From an uncultured Collinsella sp. (lineage in GTDB: Bacteria; Actinomycetota; Coriobacteriia; Coriobacteriales; Coriobacteriaceae), in the NCBI GenBank assembly GCA_902470695.1, contig CABRHH010000006.1:1-64000 (forward strand): DNA of 64,000 bases. Reading direction: 5' to 3'. A program made the position numbers and the translations under genes. The notes beneath the pieces were generated by a model, which made no database searches, was not told where the DNA came from, and was given only the letters and a program-made list of their open reading frames with translations. This document shows, piece by piece, positions 48,639 through 57,962 of this stretch. Position 1 is the stretch's first letter, and every line of letters begins with the position of its first letter.

Positions 48639-51600
48639 TTAGCGGCTCCCGCTCCTGCGACGGCGGCGGAGGCCGACGGCACAGGCGGCAGCGCCGGCAA
48701 GCGTGACGGCAGCCGACGCGAAGGCGGCCGCATCGCCGGTGGCGGGCAGGTCGGAACCGCTGCCGGATCCCTTGCCTGAGCCGCCGTCAGCGTTGCCGGA
48801 ACCCGAGCCATCAGCACCGCCATCGGGCTGCTGGTCCTGGCCGGACCCACCTTGACCGCCGCCGGGCTGCTGGCCCGAACCGCCCTGGCCGCCGCCGGGC
48901 TGCTGACCCGAGCCACCGGCACCGCCGCCGGGCTGCTGGCCGGACCCGCCCTGGTCGCCGCCGTCGCCGCCCTGGTCACCGCCGCCGGGCGCAGGCGCCA
49001 CAGACAGGGTGAACGTAGCCTGCTTACCCCGGTAGCTCGCCGTCACCACCAGCGAGGGCGACTCCGGCAGCTTCGCGCCGGCCTCCGGATCGAGCGCAAT
49101 CCCGGCCTCCGGGGTCCACGCAAGCTCGGTGGAGCTGCCGTCCGACCACGCCAGGCCAAGCACCAGGCCGGCAGGATCAAACGCATCCCCGGCCACATAG
49201 GAGGTGCGATCCGGCATCCGCAGGACCGAAAGCCCCTCGAGCGTCGGCTCCGCCACGCGCACCTCGAAGCTGCGCTCCACCGATCCGGAATAGGCGCCGA
49301 TGCCCTCGATTCGAGCTGTCGCCGGGCCGACATCTGTGCCGCCGTCGACCTCCACCAGGTAATCCACCCCGTAGGTGAGCTGCCGATCGCCGTGCAGCAC
49401 ACGGGCGCCCAGCTCAAGCGGGCCCACCGGGTGCTCGGCATCCGCACGGTCCACCGTCACGACCGCAGGCACCTCCACCGTTACCTGCACGGCGTCCGCA
49501 ATATCCACCGTTTCGGGCACGCGGCGCAGCCGAATCTCGGCAGCGCTCATGAAGCGCTTGCCGGCATTCTGCGACAGCGTCTCCACGCCCTTCAGGCGGA
49601 AGAACTTCGCCCGCACGGGCTTGTCGAACGCACCGGTACGCCAATCGGTGCCGTCGGCGTCCCAGCTGCCGCTCGCCGCGTCCTTCCAGGTCGTGCCGTC
49701 CTCGCTGTACTGCACGAGGTAGGCCGTCACGATACCGTTCGTGCCGCCGCCCTGGCGCGGCAGATAGCGCACGGCATCGATCGTCGTGGGCTCGGCGAGC
49801 TCCATCTGAACCCACAGCTTATCCGGCGCCGCACCCGCCCAGCTGGAGTGGTACATGGTTCCCGCTTCGCCATCGAACGCAAGCGCAACGGGCCCCTCGG
49901 CGCTCGTGCCGGGCAACTCCTCGCTACCGGCGCTCACCTTCATGCTGCCCGCCGGGTAATCCAGGTCCTCGGGATGCTCCTCCGGCACGGTGTTCAGCCG
50001 GATGGTGAACGTATCGCGCGCGCTGTGGTCCTCGGATTCCAGCAGAATCTTGATCGCGTCCTTGTATGCCGGCAGCACGGTCACCGCGGCGTTGCCCGCC
50101 GGCGTCGGCTCAACCGTGGCGGTCAGCGCCCGCGTGGCGTACTCGCCGCGGGCAAGCGCCGCATCCGGTACATCGAGACCGTTGACCTTGAGCGCGGCGA
50201 GCACAGCCTGCGCGTTGACGGTATAGCTGCCCTTCGCCTCCATGAGCTCGATCTCGGTGATGCCGATGCAGGGCTTGAGGTTCTGCGCGGCCGCCTGGCG
50301 GTCGGGCGTGGTGAACGTCAGGCGCACATAGGTTGCCAGCTGCGGATCGAAGGAGTAGGTGTAGGTTTTTACCTTGCCGCTCTCCCGGCCGATCTCCTCG
50401 CGCACCGCCACGTCGGTCCAGGTGCTGCCGTCGTTGGAAATGGCCAGCTTGGTGGTACCGGCGTCGGGGAAATAGGCTGTGTAGCTGTCGGTGAAGAAGT
50501 GGACGCGCGCCTGGCCGAAGCGCATCTGGGTGTTGTAGCGGAACGTGATGCTCGCCTGACGGTTGCCTGCCTGCGCATACTGATAGTTGCTCCAACGCAG
50601 GTCAGAACCGCCGCTGCCGGAGTTCACGAACGCGGTCTTGCCGTCGTTCACCGCCTTGAGCGAATCGGAGGTCTGGCCCTCCGGGATGCTTTGCTGCACG
50701 TCCATGAGCGTGGCGTTACCGGCAAGCGCGAGGTTATCGCCGATGGCGATCTGCTCGGCCTGCACGCGGACCGTAGCGGTGACGGGCACATCGCGGCCGA
50801 AGACGCTCGCGGTGCCTTCAACGGTCACCGATCCGGGCTTGCTCCACGCATCGTTCCCGGGCATCTTCCAGGTGACCGGGAACGAGGCCGACACCACAGT
50901 GCCATCCGGCAACACGGCCGGGCGGGCGGCGGGAAGCGTCGGCGCGGTGCCGACGGGCGTGACGGTGGAATAGGCGAGCAGCGCGGCCACATCGTCCAAC
51001 GCGGTGACCACGCAGGTGATACGCACGCCTGCCACGGTGCCGGCAACAGTGATCGAGCCGGGCTCGGCAAGGGCGCTGGCAGGAATCTTATCCCAGCTCA
51101 CCGCTTCCTCGGTGCGCGTACCGTCGGCGCGGCGCACCTCGGCGCGTTCGGGCAACACGGGCGCGGTGCCGGTCTTCACGTAGTGGAAGCGGGCATAGCG
51201 CACCGACTCCACCGCGTCGCTTGCCGGTGCGCCGGGCGCGGCCGAAACGGAGATCTTGACCTCAGCGGCCTCCATGCCCGGGGCGGTGGCGCGCACGATG
51301 ACCTCGCCTGCACCGGTGGGTCGCACGATGGCAACCAGGCGACCGGAGAAGGCGGCACGCGTGGCCGAGGTATAGGGTGTGTGGTCAGGCGATGAGCCGT
51401 TGTCGAGCGCCACCAGCTCGGCGGCGCCGCTCACCTCCACGGACACCTTGTCCGCTGCGTTGGGCACCGGGTTGCCGTCTTTGTCCTGCACGTCCACGGT
51501 CACGTACGCCAGCTCGCCGGCGGCATCCGTCACCTGCGGACGGTCGACCGAGGCCACGAGGCACGCGGCGGCGCCGGCGGTCGTGACGCTGCGGCGGCCC

Positions 51601-53999
51601 GACCACGCAGCGGTATCGAGCTCCTGGCCCTGCTCGTTATAGGCCTTCGCGCTGAGCGTGCCGTCCGCATAGGGAACCTGCCAGGTGAGGTAGAGGTTCC
51701 GATGCGCCGTGCCGTCGGCGCCCTCCCCCTCGTAGATGCGGTAGGTGTAACCTGCCGGGGTCTTCTTCTCGGTCAGCTTCTTGCGGCCCAGGCTTTGCGC
51801 CTCGTTTGAGCCCTTCGGCGTGAAGAACAGCTCCACCTCGGGCGCATCGGTGTAGACCACCACGGGCACCTTGCCGTCCTTGCCCGTCATCACCATGTCC
51901 TTCTGCCACGCCGGCAGGATGTGCAGGGTGTTGACCCGCTCGTTCCACTGGCTCTGGTAGAAGTAGTAGCTGTCCTTGGGCAGGCCCGCGGTGTCGATGA
52001 TGCCGAAGTAGGAGTTCTTGGGCGAGGGCCAGCTGCCCTGCACGCCGGCCTGGATGCCGTTCCACGGTGTGGGCTCGCCCAGGTAGTCGAAACCGGTCCA
52101 CACGTACTCGCCGGCCACGAAATCGCGGGTGATGGTGTCGTACCAGGCCTGCGAGGCAACATGACCCCAGCTCACACAGGAGGTGTCGTAGGAGGTCAGC
52201 TGCTGGCCGCCCGCGTCGGCCTGGCTCGCCTGCGTGCTGTAGACCCCGCGGCTGTTCACGGCCGAGGCGGTCTCGGAGCCGTAGAAGCGCCAGTCGGGAT
52301 GCGCCTTATGCAGGCCGTCATAGCGGCTGCCGTCGGCGTAGTTGATACCGATCAGGCCACCGGCATTATGCGTGTCCTGCGGGTTGTAGGTTGCGGCACC
52401 GCTCTTGAGCTGGTTGTCGCCCAGGGTGACCGGACGCGTAGGGTCGGCAGCCTTCGTCCAGGCGAGCAGGTTCTTGTGCGCGGTGGCGTCGAACTTGGCA
52501 TTGGAGGCACCGGTGATCATCTCGTTGCCCACCGACCACATGATTACAGCCGGGGCGTTCGCATCGCGCGCGATGCTCGACTCGAGGTCGAACTGCGCCC
52601 AGCTCTTCTCGGCATCGGCGCCCACAAGCTTGGAGTCGCCCATCTTCTTGTTGAAGAAGCGCGCGTAGTCGTTCACGTTGCCGTTCTTGTCGGAGGTCCA
52701 GCCGTCGAAGATCTCCTCATCCAACAGGATGCCCTGCTCGTTGCACACGTCCACCAGCTCGCGCGACGGCGTGTTGTGCGAAGTGCGAATGGAGTTGCAG
52801 CCCATCTCCTTCAAGATCTTGACCTGCCGCTCGAGCGCGGCGCGCGTATCCACCGAGCCCAGTGCGCCCTGGTCGTGGTGCATGCAGACGCCCTTGATCT
52901 TCACGTTCTTCCCGTTGAGGGTAAAGCCGGTGTTCGCATCGTAGCTGAAGAAGCGGAAGCCGAAGTCGATGTCGTAGACGTCGACGGTCTTGCCGTCGAC
53001 GACGACCTCGGTGCGCACTGTGTAGAGGTTCGGCTGCTCGGTATCCCACAGCTTCGGATTCGCTGCGGTGAGCTCGGCGTCGACCTTCGCCGAGGCGCCG
53101 GCCTCGACCGAGACGGCCTTCGTGGTCACCGAGCCGATCGCTGCCTCCGGAGAGCCGCCGCGCGGGAAGACGGTCTGCTTGAGAACCACCGAGACGGCCT
53201 GCTCGCCATCGTTTTGCACCGTGGAGGCGAGCTGCGTGCGCACCTGCGCCTGGTTGGCTGCCAGATCGGGCGTGGTGACGCGAACGCCGTCGCGCGCCAC
53301 GTGCACCGGGTCGGTCACGGTCAGCTCAACCTTGCGCCCGATGCCCGAGCCCGAGTACCAGCGGCTCGAGGGGGTCTGGTGATTCACGCGGACCGCCACG
53401 ACGTTTTGCTCCCCCACCTTAAGGTACGGGGTCAGATCGAAGGAGAACGGCGTGTAGCCGTACGGATGGTTCCCCAGCTCCTGGCCGTTGACGTAGACGG
53501 TCGCATCCATATAGACGCCGTCGAAGTCGATGCGCACGCGCTTGCCGGAGAGCTCTTCGCCCACCTGGAACGCCTTGCGGTACCAGCCGATGCCGCCGGG
53601 CTTATAGGCGCTTTCCCCTTCGCCCGACTTCGTATACTCCTGGTTGATGCTGTAATCGTGCGGCACGTCCACGTGCTCCCAGGCCGAGTCGTCGAAGGTC
53701 GGCGCCTCGGCGCCGGAGGCATCGCCCAGATTGAACTTCCAGTTCTCGCTGAAGCCCTGGGTGCGCGTGACGGCGTCGGCCACCGTGTTCACGTATACAA
53801 CCTCGGGATCCGAGCTCATCTGCTCGGTGGATTGCGAACGCACCGTAGGCACCATGTCCTCGGCCGCCCACGCAGCCGCAGGCGGTCCCGCCAGCGCGAG
53901 CGCACCGAGCGCCACCGTCAACGTAGCCGCAAGCCCCTGCCGCAGCGAACGCCGTGTCCCCCCGACGCGCCATGGCGTCCCCTGAACCATCGTGGCCAT
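48639..53999 (-). CDS. giant LPxTG-anchored GH2 beta-galactosidase
   Basis: Cell-surface glycosidase of 1786 residues. A signal peptide ends near AAAWAAED (about 45). The GH2 sugar-binding, Ig-like and TIM-barrel domains occupy about 70-800; Glu493 in MWSVGNEM is the acid/base and Glu576 in YGSETAS the nucleophile. Next come bacterial Ig-like domains (with VRYARFHYVKTGTAPVLPE), F5/8-type carbohydrate-binding domains (about 1120-1500) and an Ig-like region. A Gly/Gln-rich spacer (GSGQQPGGG repeats), LPATGD, a hydrophobic span and RRRRRSGSR complete a sortase signal. The ATG at 53999 has AGGAG four bases upstream. Expected to release galactose from host or dietary glycans. Confidence 0.93.
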   Translation of the reverse strand: MATMVQGTPWRVGGTRRSLRQGLAATLTVALGALALAGPPAAAWAAEDMVPTVRSQSTEQMSSDPEVVYVNTVADAVTRTQGFSENWKFNLGDASGAEAPTFDDSAWEHVDVPHDYSINQEYTKSGEGESAYKPGGIGWYRKAFQVGEELSGKRVRIDFDGVYMDATVYVNGQELGNHPYGYTPFSFDLTPYLKVGEQNVVAVRVNHQTPSSRWYSGSGIGRKVELTVTDPVHVARDGVRVTTPDLAANQAQVRTQLASTVQNDGEQAVSVVLKQTVFPRGGSPEAAIGSVTTKAVSVEAGASAKVDAELTAANPKLWDTEQPNLYTVRTEVVVDGKTVDVYDIDFGFRFFSYDANTGFTLNGKNVKIKGVCMHHDQGALGSVDTRAALERQVKILKEMGCNSIRTSHNTPSRELVDVCNEQGILLDEEIFDGWTSDKNGNVNDYARFFNKKMGDSKLVGADAEKSWAQFDLESSIARDANAPAVIMWSVGNEMITGASNAKFDATAHKNLLAWTKAADPTRPVTLGDNQLKSGAATYNPQDTHNAGGLIGINYADGSRYDGLHKAHPDWRFYGSETASAVNSRGVYSTQASQADAGGQQLTSYDTSCVSWGHVASQAWYDTITRDFVAGEYVWTGFDYLGEPTPWNGIQAGVQGSWPSPKNSYFGIIDTAGLPKDSYYFYQSQWNERVNTLHILPAWQKDMVMTGKDGKVPVVVYTDAPEVELFFTPKGSNEAQSLGRKKLTEKKTPAGYTYRIYEGEGADGTAHRNLYLTWQVPYADGTLSAKAYNEQGQELDTAAWSGRRSVTTAGAAACLVASVDRPQVTDAAGELAYVTVDVQDKDGNPVPNAADKVSVEVSGAAELVALDNGSSPDHTPYTSATRAAFSGRLVAIVRPTGAGEVIVRATAPGMEAAEVKISVSAAPGAPASDAVESVRYARFHYVKTGTAPVLPERAEVRRADGTRTEEAVSWDKIPASALAEPGSITVAGTVAGVRITCVVTALDDVAALLAYSTVTPVGTAPTLPAARPAVLPDGTVVSASFPVTWKMPGNDAWSKPGSVTVEGTASVFGRDVPVTATVRVQAEQIAIGDNLALAGNATLMDVQQSIPEGQTSDSLKAVNDGKTAFVNSGSGGSDLRWSNYQYAQAGNRQASITFRYNTQMRFGQARVHFFTDSYTAYFPDAGTTKLAISNDGSTWTDVAVREEIGRESGKVKTYTYSFDPQLATYVRLTFTTPDRQAAAQNLKPCIGITEIELMEAKGSYTVNAQAVLAALKVNGLDVPDAALARGEYATRALTATVEPTPAGNAAVTVLPAYKDAIKILLESEDHSARDTFTIRLNTVPEEHPEDLDYPAGSMKVSAGSEELPGTSAEGPVALAFDGEAGTMYHSSWAGAAPDKLWVQMELAEPTTIDAVRYLPRQGGGTNGIVTAYLVQYSEDGTTWKDAASGSWDADGTDWRTGAFDKPVRAKFFRLKGVETLSQNAGKRFMSAAEIRLRRVPETVDIADAVQVTVEVPAVVTVDRADAEHPVGPLELGARVLHGDRQLTYGVDYLVEVDGGTDVGPATARIEGIGAYSGSVERSFEVRVAEPTLEGLSVLRMPDRTSYVAGDAFDPAGLVLGLAWSDGSSTELAWTPEAGIALDPEAGAKLPESPSLVVTASYRGKQATFTLSVAPAPGGGDQGGDGGDQGGSGQQPGGGAGGSGQQPGGGQGGSGQQPGGGQGGSGQDQQPDGGADGSGSGNADGGSGKGSGSGSDLPATGDAAAFASAAVTLAGAAACAVGLRRRRRSGSR

Positions 54000-54547
54000 A
54001 GGTCTCCTCCCCACCCGGCATGCAGCTTCGCCGGGTTTGCGAACGGCAGCGCACGGCAGCATGTGTGCGCAGCCAGCCATTGAGATTCAGCCTATCGTTT
54101 AGGGAGGGAAAACGCCAAAGCTTGCCGGTAGACGGTGGGTTTTTCACCGTGAGCGTCATCGCCGGCCGCCCGGGGGCGCCGAGCGGTCTGGTTGTTGCAA
54201 GACCAGTTGGGGCGCGACGGCGCCGCCGCCCGGCCAGGGGCCGCCGCCCGGCCGGGCGCCCGGTTGGGGACGGGGTCGTTTCGTACGCCTGGCCGGGACG
54301 TGACTACGGTTGGGGACGGGGTCGTTTCGTACGGTTGGCCGGGACGTGACGGCGCATTCGCCCGTCCACCCATCATCGCGAACTGCCGCAGCCGCGCCGA
54401 GCAGCCGCACGACGCCTTGGCGCGCAGCTGGGCGGCAGGCCCGTGCGCACCGCCGACCGGGGACGCACGGCCGGGGACGGGGTCGTCTCGTACGCCTGCG
54501 CGCGGCCGCCCCCGCACCATGCGGCCCAGCCGGGGGCGGGACCGCTT
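54000..54547. other. intergenic with repeat cluster, beta-galactosidase promoter side
   Basis: About 550 bases. The side near the GH2 gene holds its promoter, not clearly defined. The remainder is GC-rich and contains three repeat copies listed separately. No gene is supported; frames here read WGRGRFV-like peptides from the repeat. Confidence 0.55.
54265..54491 (+). repeat. three direct copies of GGGGACGGGGTCGTTTCGT
   Basis: Copies at 54265-54284 and 54311-54330, both continuing TACG, and a variant (GTCTCGT) at 54472-54491, all in the same direction. Confidence 0.88.
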
Positions 54548-56347
54548 TTACGCCTGGCGGTAGTGCGACAGGAAATCGGCCAGGTCCTCCATCGCCTCGT
54601 GCAGCACGCCCATCCGCGGCAGATACACGATGCGGAAATGGTCGGGCTGCTCCCAATTGAACCCGCCGCCGCGCGTGATCAGGATGCGCTTCTCGTGCAG
54701 CAAATCGAGCGCGAACTGCTCGTCGTCGGTGATGTTGAACTTCTTCACGTCGATCTTCGGGAAGATGTAGAACGCCGCCTTGGGTTTCACCGCCGTGATG
54801 CCGTCGATGGCGTTCAGCGCCTCGTAGATGTAGTTGCGCTGCTCGTACACGCGGCCGCCGGGACGCGTGTAGCTGTTCACGCTCTGATAGCCGCCGAGCG
54901 CCGTCTGCACCACCGACTGCGCCGGCACATTCGAGCACAGGCGCATGTTCGACAGCATGTTGATGCCGAGGATGAAGTCGCGCATGCAGCGCTGGTTGCC
55001 CGACAACACCATCCAGCCCACGCGGAACCCGCACACCATATGGGATTTCGACAGGCCCGAGAACGTGACGCAGGGCAGGTCGGGGGCGAGCGCGGCGATG
55101 GAGATGTGCTCCACCCCGTCCATGCACAGGCGGTCGTAGATCTCGTCGGAGAAGATCATGAGCTGGTGCTCGCGCGCGATCTCGACGATCTCCTCAAGCA
55201 CCTCGCGCGGGTAGACCGCACCGGTGGGGTTGTTGGGGTTGATGATGACGAGCGCCTTGGTACGCGGGGTGATCTTGGCCCGCATGTCATCGAGGTCGGG
55301 ATTCCATTCGGCCTGCTCGTCGCAGATGTAGTGCACCGGCGTGCCACCCGCCAGCGTGGCGCAGGCGGTCCACAGCGGGTAGTCGGGGCTGGGGATCAAG
55401 ATCTCGTCGCCGGCGTCGAGCAGCGCGTGCATGCACAGCTGGATGAGCTCGGAGACGCCGTTGCCCGTGTAGATATGTTTGAGGTCCACGTTGGGCAGGT
55501 TCTTGATCTGCGCGTACTGCATGATCGCCTTGCGTGCGGAGAACAGACCGCGCGAGTTGGAGTAGCCCTCGCAGTCGATCAGCTGCAGCCGCATGTCCTT
55601 GATGACCTCCTCGGGCGCACGGAAGCCGAAGGGGGCCGGGTTGCCAATATTGAGTTTGAGGACGCGTTCGCCCTCGTCCTCCATGCGCTCGGCCTCGTCG
55701 ACCACCGGGCCGCGGACATCGTAGAGCACATTGTCGAGCTTGGATGATTTGTTGAACGTGCGCATGGGAGCGCTCCTTTTGCTGGAAGGTGATGTGGCGG
55801 CATGCCCGGACTCAACGGCCTTGCTGGCGTCGTCGTGCGGGGCACGGGTGCTGTGCGCGGCGGCAGGCCGCGCCGCGGCTCGCGCGGGGTCTGTGGCCTG
55901 AGCGGCAGCCGAGGCGAGCGGGGCGGCCGGCACCGATGGCGTTCCTGAGGCGGCCGGCGCGGCGGCATCCGACGAGCCCGTCGGGCCCGCTACCCGCGCG
56001 GCGCGCGCTTGTTGCATGGTGGCCGCGACGCGCGCAGGCTCCGTTTCCCGTGCGGTATCCGTTTCCCGCACGGCATTCGTTTCCCGTGCGGCATCCGTTT
56101 CCCGTGCGGTATCCGCCCCTCGCTCCGCATTCGCACCGGACAACCACGACGGCTCGACGCCGAGCAGGTCGGCGAGGATGGCAAGGACGTCGTGGCGCGG
56201 CATGGTTTTGCCACTCACATATTGACTGACCTGGCTTTTTCCTAAACGCTTGCCCCGTGCGGACGCCTCGCGAATCACATCGGCCTGCTTGAAGCCACGC
56301 TCACCCATCATCTGGCGCAGACGCGCGGAGAATACCTCGACCGACAT
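54548..56347 (-). CDS. XRE HTH domain fused to a class I aminotransferase
   Basis: A 599-residue fusion. Residues 1-75 form an XRE HTH domain (FSARLRQMMGERGFKQADV and GKSQVSQYVSGKTMPRHDV). Residues about 76-195 are a low-complexity Ala/Pro/Arg linker with four RET-containing hexapeptide repeats. Residues about 200-599 are a PLP aminotransferase of the alanine/aspartate AlaA type, with NPNNPTGA, the Schiff-base Lys in SGLSKSHMVCGFRVGW, and FRIVYLP. The ATG at 56347 has GGAGG five bases upstream. MocR regulators join a GntR HTH to an aminotransferase; here an XRE HTH takes that place. It could be a regulator, an enzyme with a DNA-binding anchor, or both. Confidence 0.88.
   Translation of the reverse strand: MSVEVFSARLRQMMGERGFKQADVIREASARGKRLGKSQVSQYVSGKTMPRHDVLAILADLLGVEPSWLSGANAERGADTARETDAARETNAVRETDTARETEPARVAATMQQARAARVAGPTGSSDAAAPAASGTPSVPAAPLASAAAQATDPARAAARPAAAHSTRAPHDDASKAVESGHAATSPSSKRSAPMRTFNKSSKLDNVLYDVRGPVVDEAERMEDEGERVLKLNIGNPAPFGFRAPEEVIKDMRLQLIDCEGYSNSRGLFSARKAIMQYAQIKNLPNVDLKHIYTGNGVSELIQLCMHALLDAGDEILIPSPDYPLWTACATLAGGTPVHYICDEQAEWNPDLDDMRAKITPRTKALVIINPNNPTGAVYPREVLEEIVEIAREHQLMIFSDEIYDRLCMDGVEHISIAALAPDLPCVTFSGLSKSHMVCGFRVGWMVLSGNQRCMRDFILGINMLSNMRLCSNVPAQSVVQTALGGYQSVNSYTRPGGRVYEQRNYIYEALNAIDGITAVKPKAAFYIFPKIDVKKFNITDDEQFALDLLHEKRILITRGGGFNWEQPDHFRIVYLPRMGVLHEAMEDLADFLSHYRQA
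56043..56114 (-). repeat. four tandem 18-bp units in the linker of the fusion gene
   Basis: GTTTCCCGTGCGGTATCC and three near-identical units, read on the plus strand, at 56043-56060, 56061-56078, 56079-56096 and 56097-56114. On the coding strand each gives a hexapeptide ending in RET. Since 18 is a multiple of three, copy-number change would keep the frame. Confidence 0.9.
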
Positions 56348-56361
56348 ATCGCCTCCAAAAA

Positions 56362-56459
56362 GTTCAATTTGAACAAGGCTGCAGCTTGAAGATTGTCCGT
56401 GAGATTGAACCTGCAAGTTCAATTATGGGAAGTCTAGCACGCTGAAGTTCAATTTCGAC
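56362..56459 (-). promoter_or_regulatory. three GTTCAA-type dyads, likely autoregulatory operators
   Basis: GTTCAATTTGAAC (56362-56374, palindrome with a one-base centre), TTGAAC-6-GTTCAA (56405-56422) and GTTCAATTTCGAC (56447-56459). All lie within 112 bases of the XRE-aminotransferase start. A TTGAAC with a CATAAT 19 bases on (minus strand) could be the promoter, so binding would overlap it. Confidence 0.72.
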
Positions 56460-56752
56460 CTCGCAATGGAAGCATCACGCTTTCAGCACGTTGCCGCTCC
56501 GTTGACGGCAGCGCGCGATGGCGGGCACCTTTCAGCACGCTGTTGAGCCGCCGGTAGTGTGCGGTGCCAGGCGGCTTAGCACGTTGTTGCTCCGCCGGCG
56601 GCAACATGCGACGGCAGCGTTCTATGGCGGGCAATGTCCCGATCGCAGAAACGCACCCAGCCCATCGAAACGCGTGTGACAGCTCCCACTCGCTCACACC
56701 CCAATCGCAGAAGCGGCCGCCCGGCCGATTGCCACACGCGCCGGGCGCATGA

Positions 56753-56783
56753 AAAAGCCCCGATGCAGATGCATCGAGGCTTC
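56753..56783 (-). terminator. Rho-independent terminator of the RGG protein gene
   Basis: On the minus strand AAGCCTCGATGC pairs with GCATCGGGGCTT (one mismatch) around a four-base loop, followed by a run of U residues. It lies about 75 bases after the stop. Confidence 0.88.
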
Positions 56784-56858
56784 GCTTGGCTATGAAGCGG
56801 ACTGCAGAGCCGAGGGACCTGAAGCCCTCACGCGGCCTGCAGCGATGTTGCGCGTGAC

Positions 56859-57962
56859 TTAGTAGCGCGAGCCGTAACCGCCGCGCCCGCCGCGGTCACC
56901 ATAACCGCCGCGACCGCCGCGGTCGTCACGGCCGCCGAAACCGCCGCGCCCGCCACGGTCACCGAAGCCGCCACGGCCCCCGCGATCGCCGTACCCACCG
57001 CGACCGCCGCGGTCATCGCGACCGCCGAAACCACCGCGGCCACCACGGTCGTCACGGCCGCCGAAACCGCCGCGCCCACCGCGGTCGCCGAAGCTGCCGC
57101 GCCCACCGCGGTCGTCACGGCCGCCGAAGCCGCCGCGATCGCCACCACGGCCACCGCCGAAGCCGCCGCGACCGCCACGGTCATCGCGGCCGCCGAAGCC
57201 GCCACGGCCGCCACGGTCACCACCGCGACCGCCGCCGAAGCCACCACGGCCGCCGCGATCGCCACCGCGCGCACCGAAGCCGCCACGGTCGCCACGACCG
57301 CCACGGTCGTCACGGCCGCCGAAACCACCGCGATCGTCGTTATCCAGACCCAGCTCGGTCAGCGGGTCAATGATCTTGTCCATGAGCGCCACGATGTCCT
57401 CGGCATCCACCGCGGACAGCTGGGCCACGAGCTTCTTGCGCTTGGAGCCCATCGCGATGGCAAGCTCCTCGGCATCCTCGTTGGCCGACACGAGCACGAG
57501 GCGCATGTCCTCCTCCTCGGGCTTGACGCGCGTCACCACGCCGGCCTCCTCGGCCTGGTGCAGCAGGGCGTCGAGCTCGCGCAGGCGCATGCCGAGCAGG
57601 TCGGCCATCTCCTTCTGCTCCATCTGGGATTTGAGGTCGAGCAGCTTGAGCGCGCGCAGCAGGTCGTTCATGCGCGCCTGGTCGGCCTCGGCCTCCTTGG
57701 CCATAGCGGCCTTGCGGTTGCGCAGCAGACGGGCCGCGCGCTGAACCTTGTCGAACAACTGCTCGTCGATGTCGACCGGCTGCTCCTCGGCAACCTCGTC
57801 CTCGGCAGCGTCATCCTCGGCCGCAACGTCCTCAGCAGCCTCGGCAACCTCCTCGGAAGCCTCGGCGTCGACGACGGCCTCGTCCTCGACAGACGCCTCG
57901 GCCTCGACGGCCACCGCGTCCTCGTTCACCATGTTCTCGTCGTTTTCCATGTACTCGGACAT
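56859..57962 (-). CDS. winged-helix protein with acidic N-terminus and RGG repeats
   Basis: A 367-residue three-part protein. Residues 1-65 are very acidic (Glu/Asp/Ala/Val-rich). Residues about 66-185 include a coiled region and a MarR-like winged helix (LKLLDLKSQMEQKEMADLLG and EAGVVTRVKPEEEDMRLVLV). Residues about 195-367 are a repeat domain of GGFGGRDDRGGRGG-type units, the RGG-box composition of RNA-binding proteins. The ATG has GGAGGACAGG upstream. The acidic and basic tails could interact with each other or with RNA and ribosomes. The function is unknown; a transcription or RNA-associated regulator is the best guess. The gene stands alone with its own terminator. Confidence 0.8.
   Translation of the reverse strand: MSEYMENDENMVNEDAVAVEAEASVEDEAVVDAEASEEVAEAAEDVAAEDDAAEDEVAEEQPVDIDEQLFDKVQRAARLLRNRKAAMAKEAEADQARMNDLLRALKLLDLKSQMEQKEMADLLGMRLRELDALLHQAEEAGVVTRVKPEEEDMRLVLVSANEDAEELAIAMGSKRKKLVAQLSAVDAEDIVALMDKIIDPLTELGLDNDDRGGFGGRDDRGGRGDRGGFGARGGDRGGRGGFGGGRGGDRGGRGGFGGRDDRGGRGGFGGGRGGDRGGFGGRDDRGGRGSFGDRGGRGGFGGRDDRGGRGGFGGRDDRGGRGGYGDRGGRGGFGDRGGRGGFGGRDDRGGRGGYGDRGGRGGYGSRY

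Larger units (their letters stand above)
56348..56858. other. intergenic upstream of the XRE-aminotransferase gene
   Basis: About 510 bases. The first 110 hold the operator-like sites listed separately. From about 56470 to 56640 there are three diverged copies of a roughly 48-bp unit containing TTTCAGCACG(T/C)TG or TTAGCACGTTG. A terminator of the next gene is at 56753-56783. No gene is supported. Confidence 0.55.

Noticed and set aside
51921..54083. A 720-codon plus-strand frame
   Set aside because: Antisense shadow of the GH2 beta-galactosidase gene.
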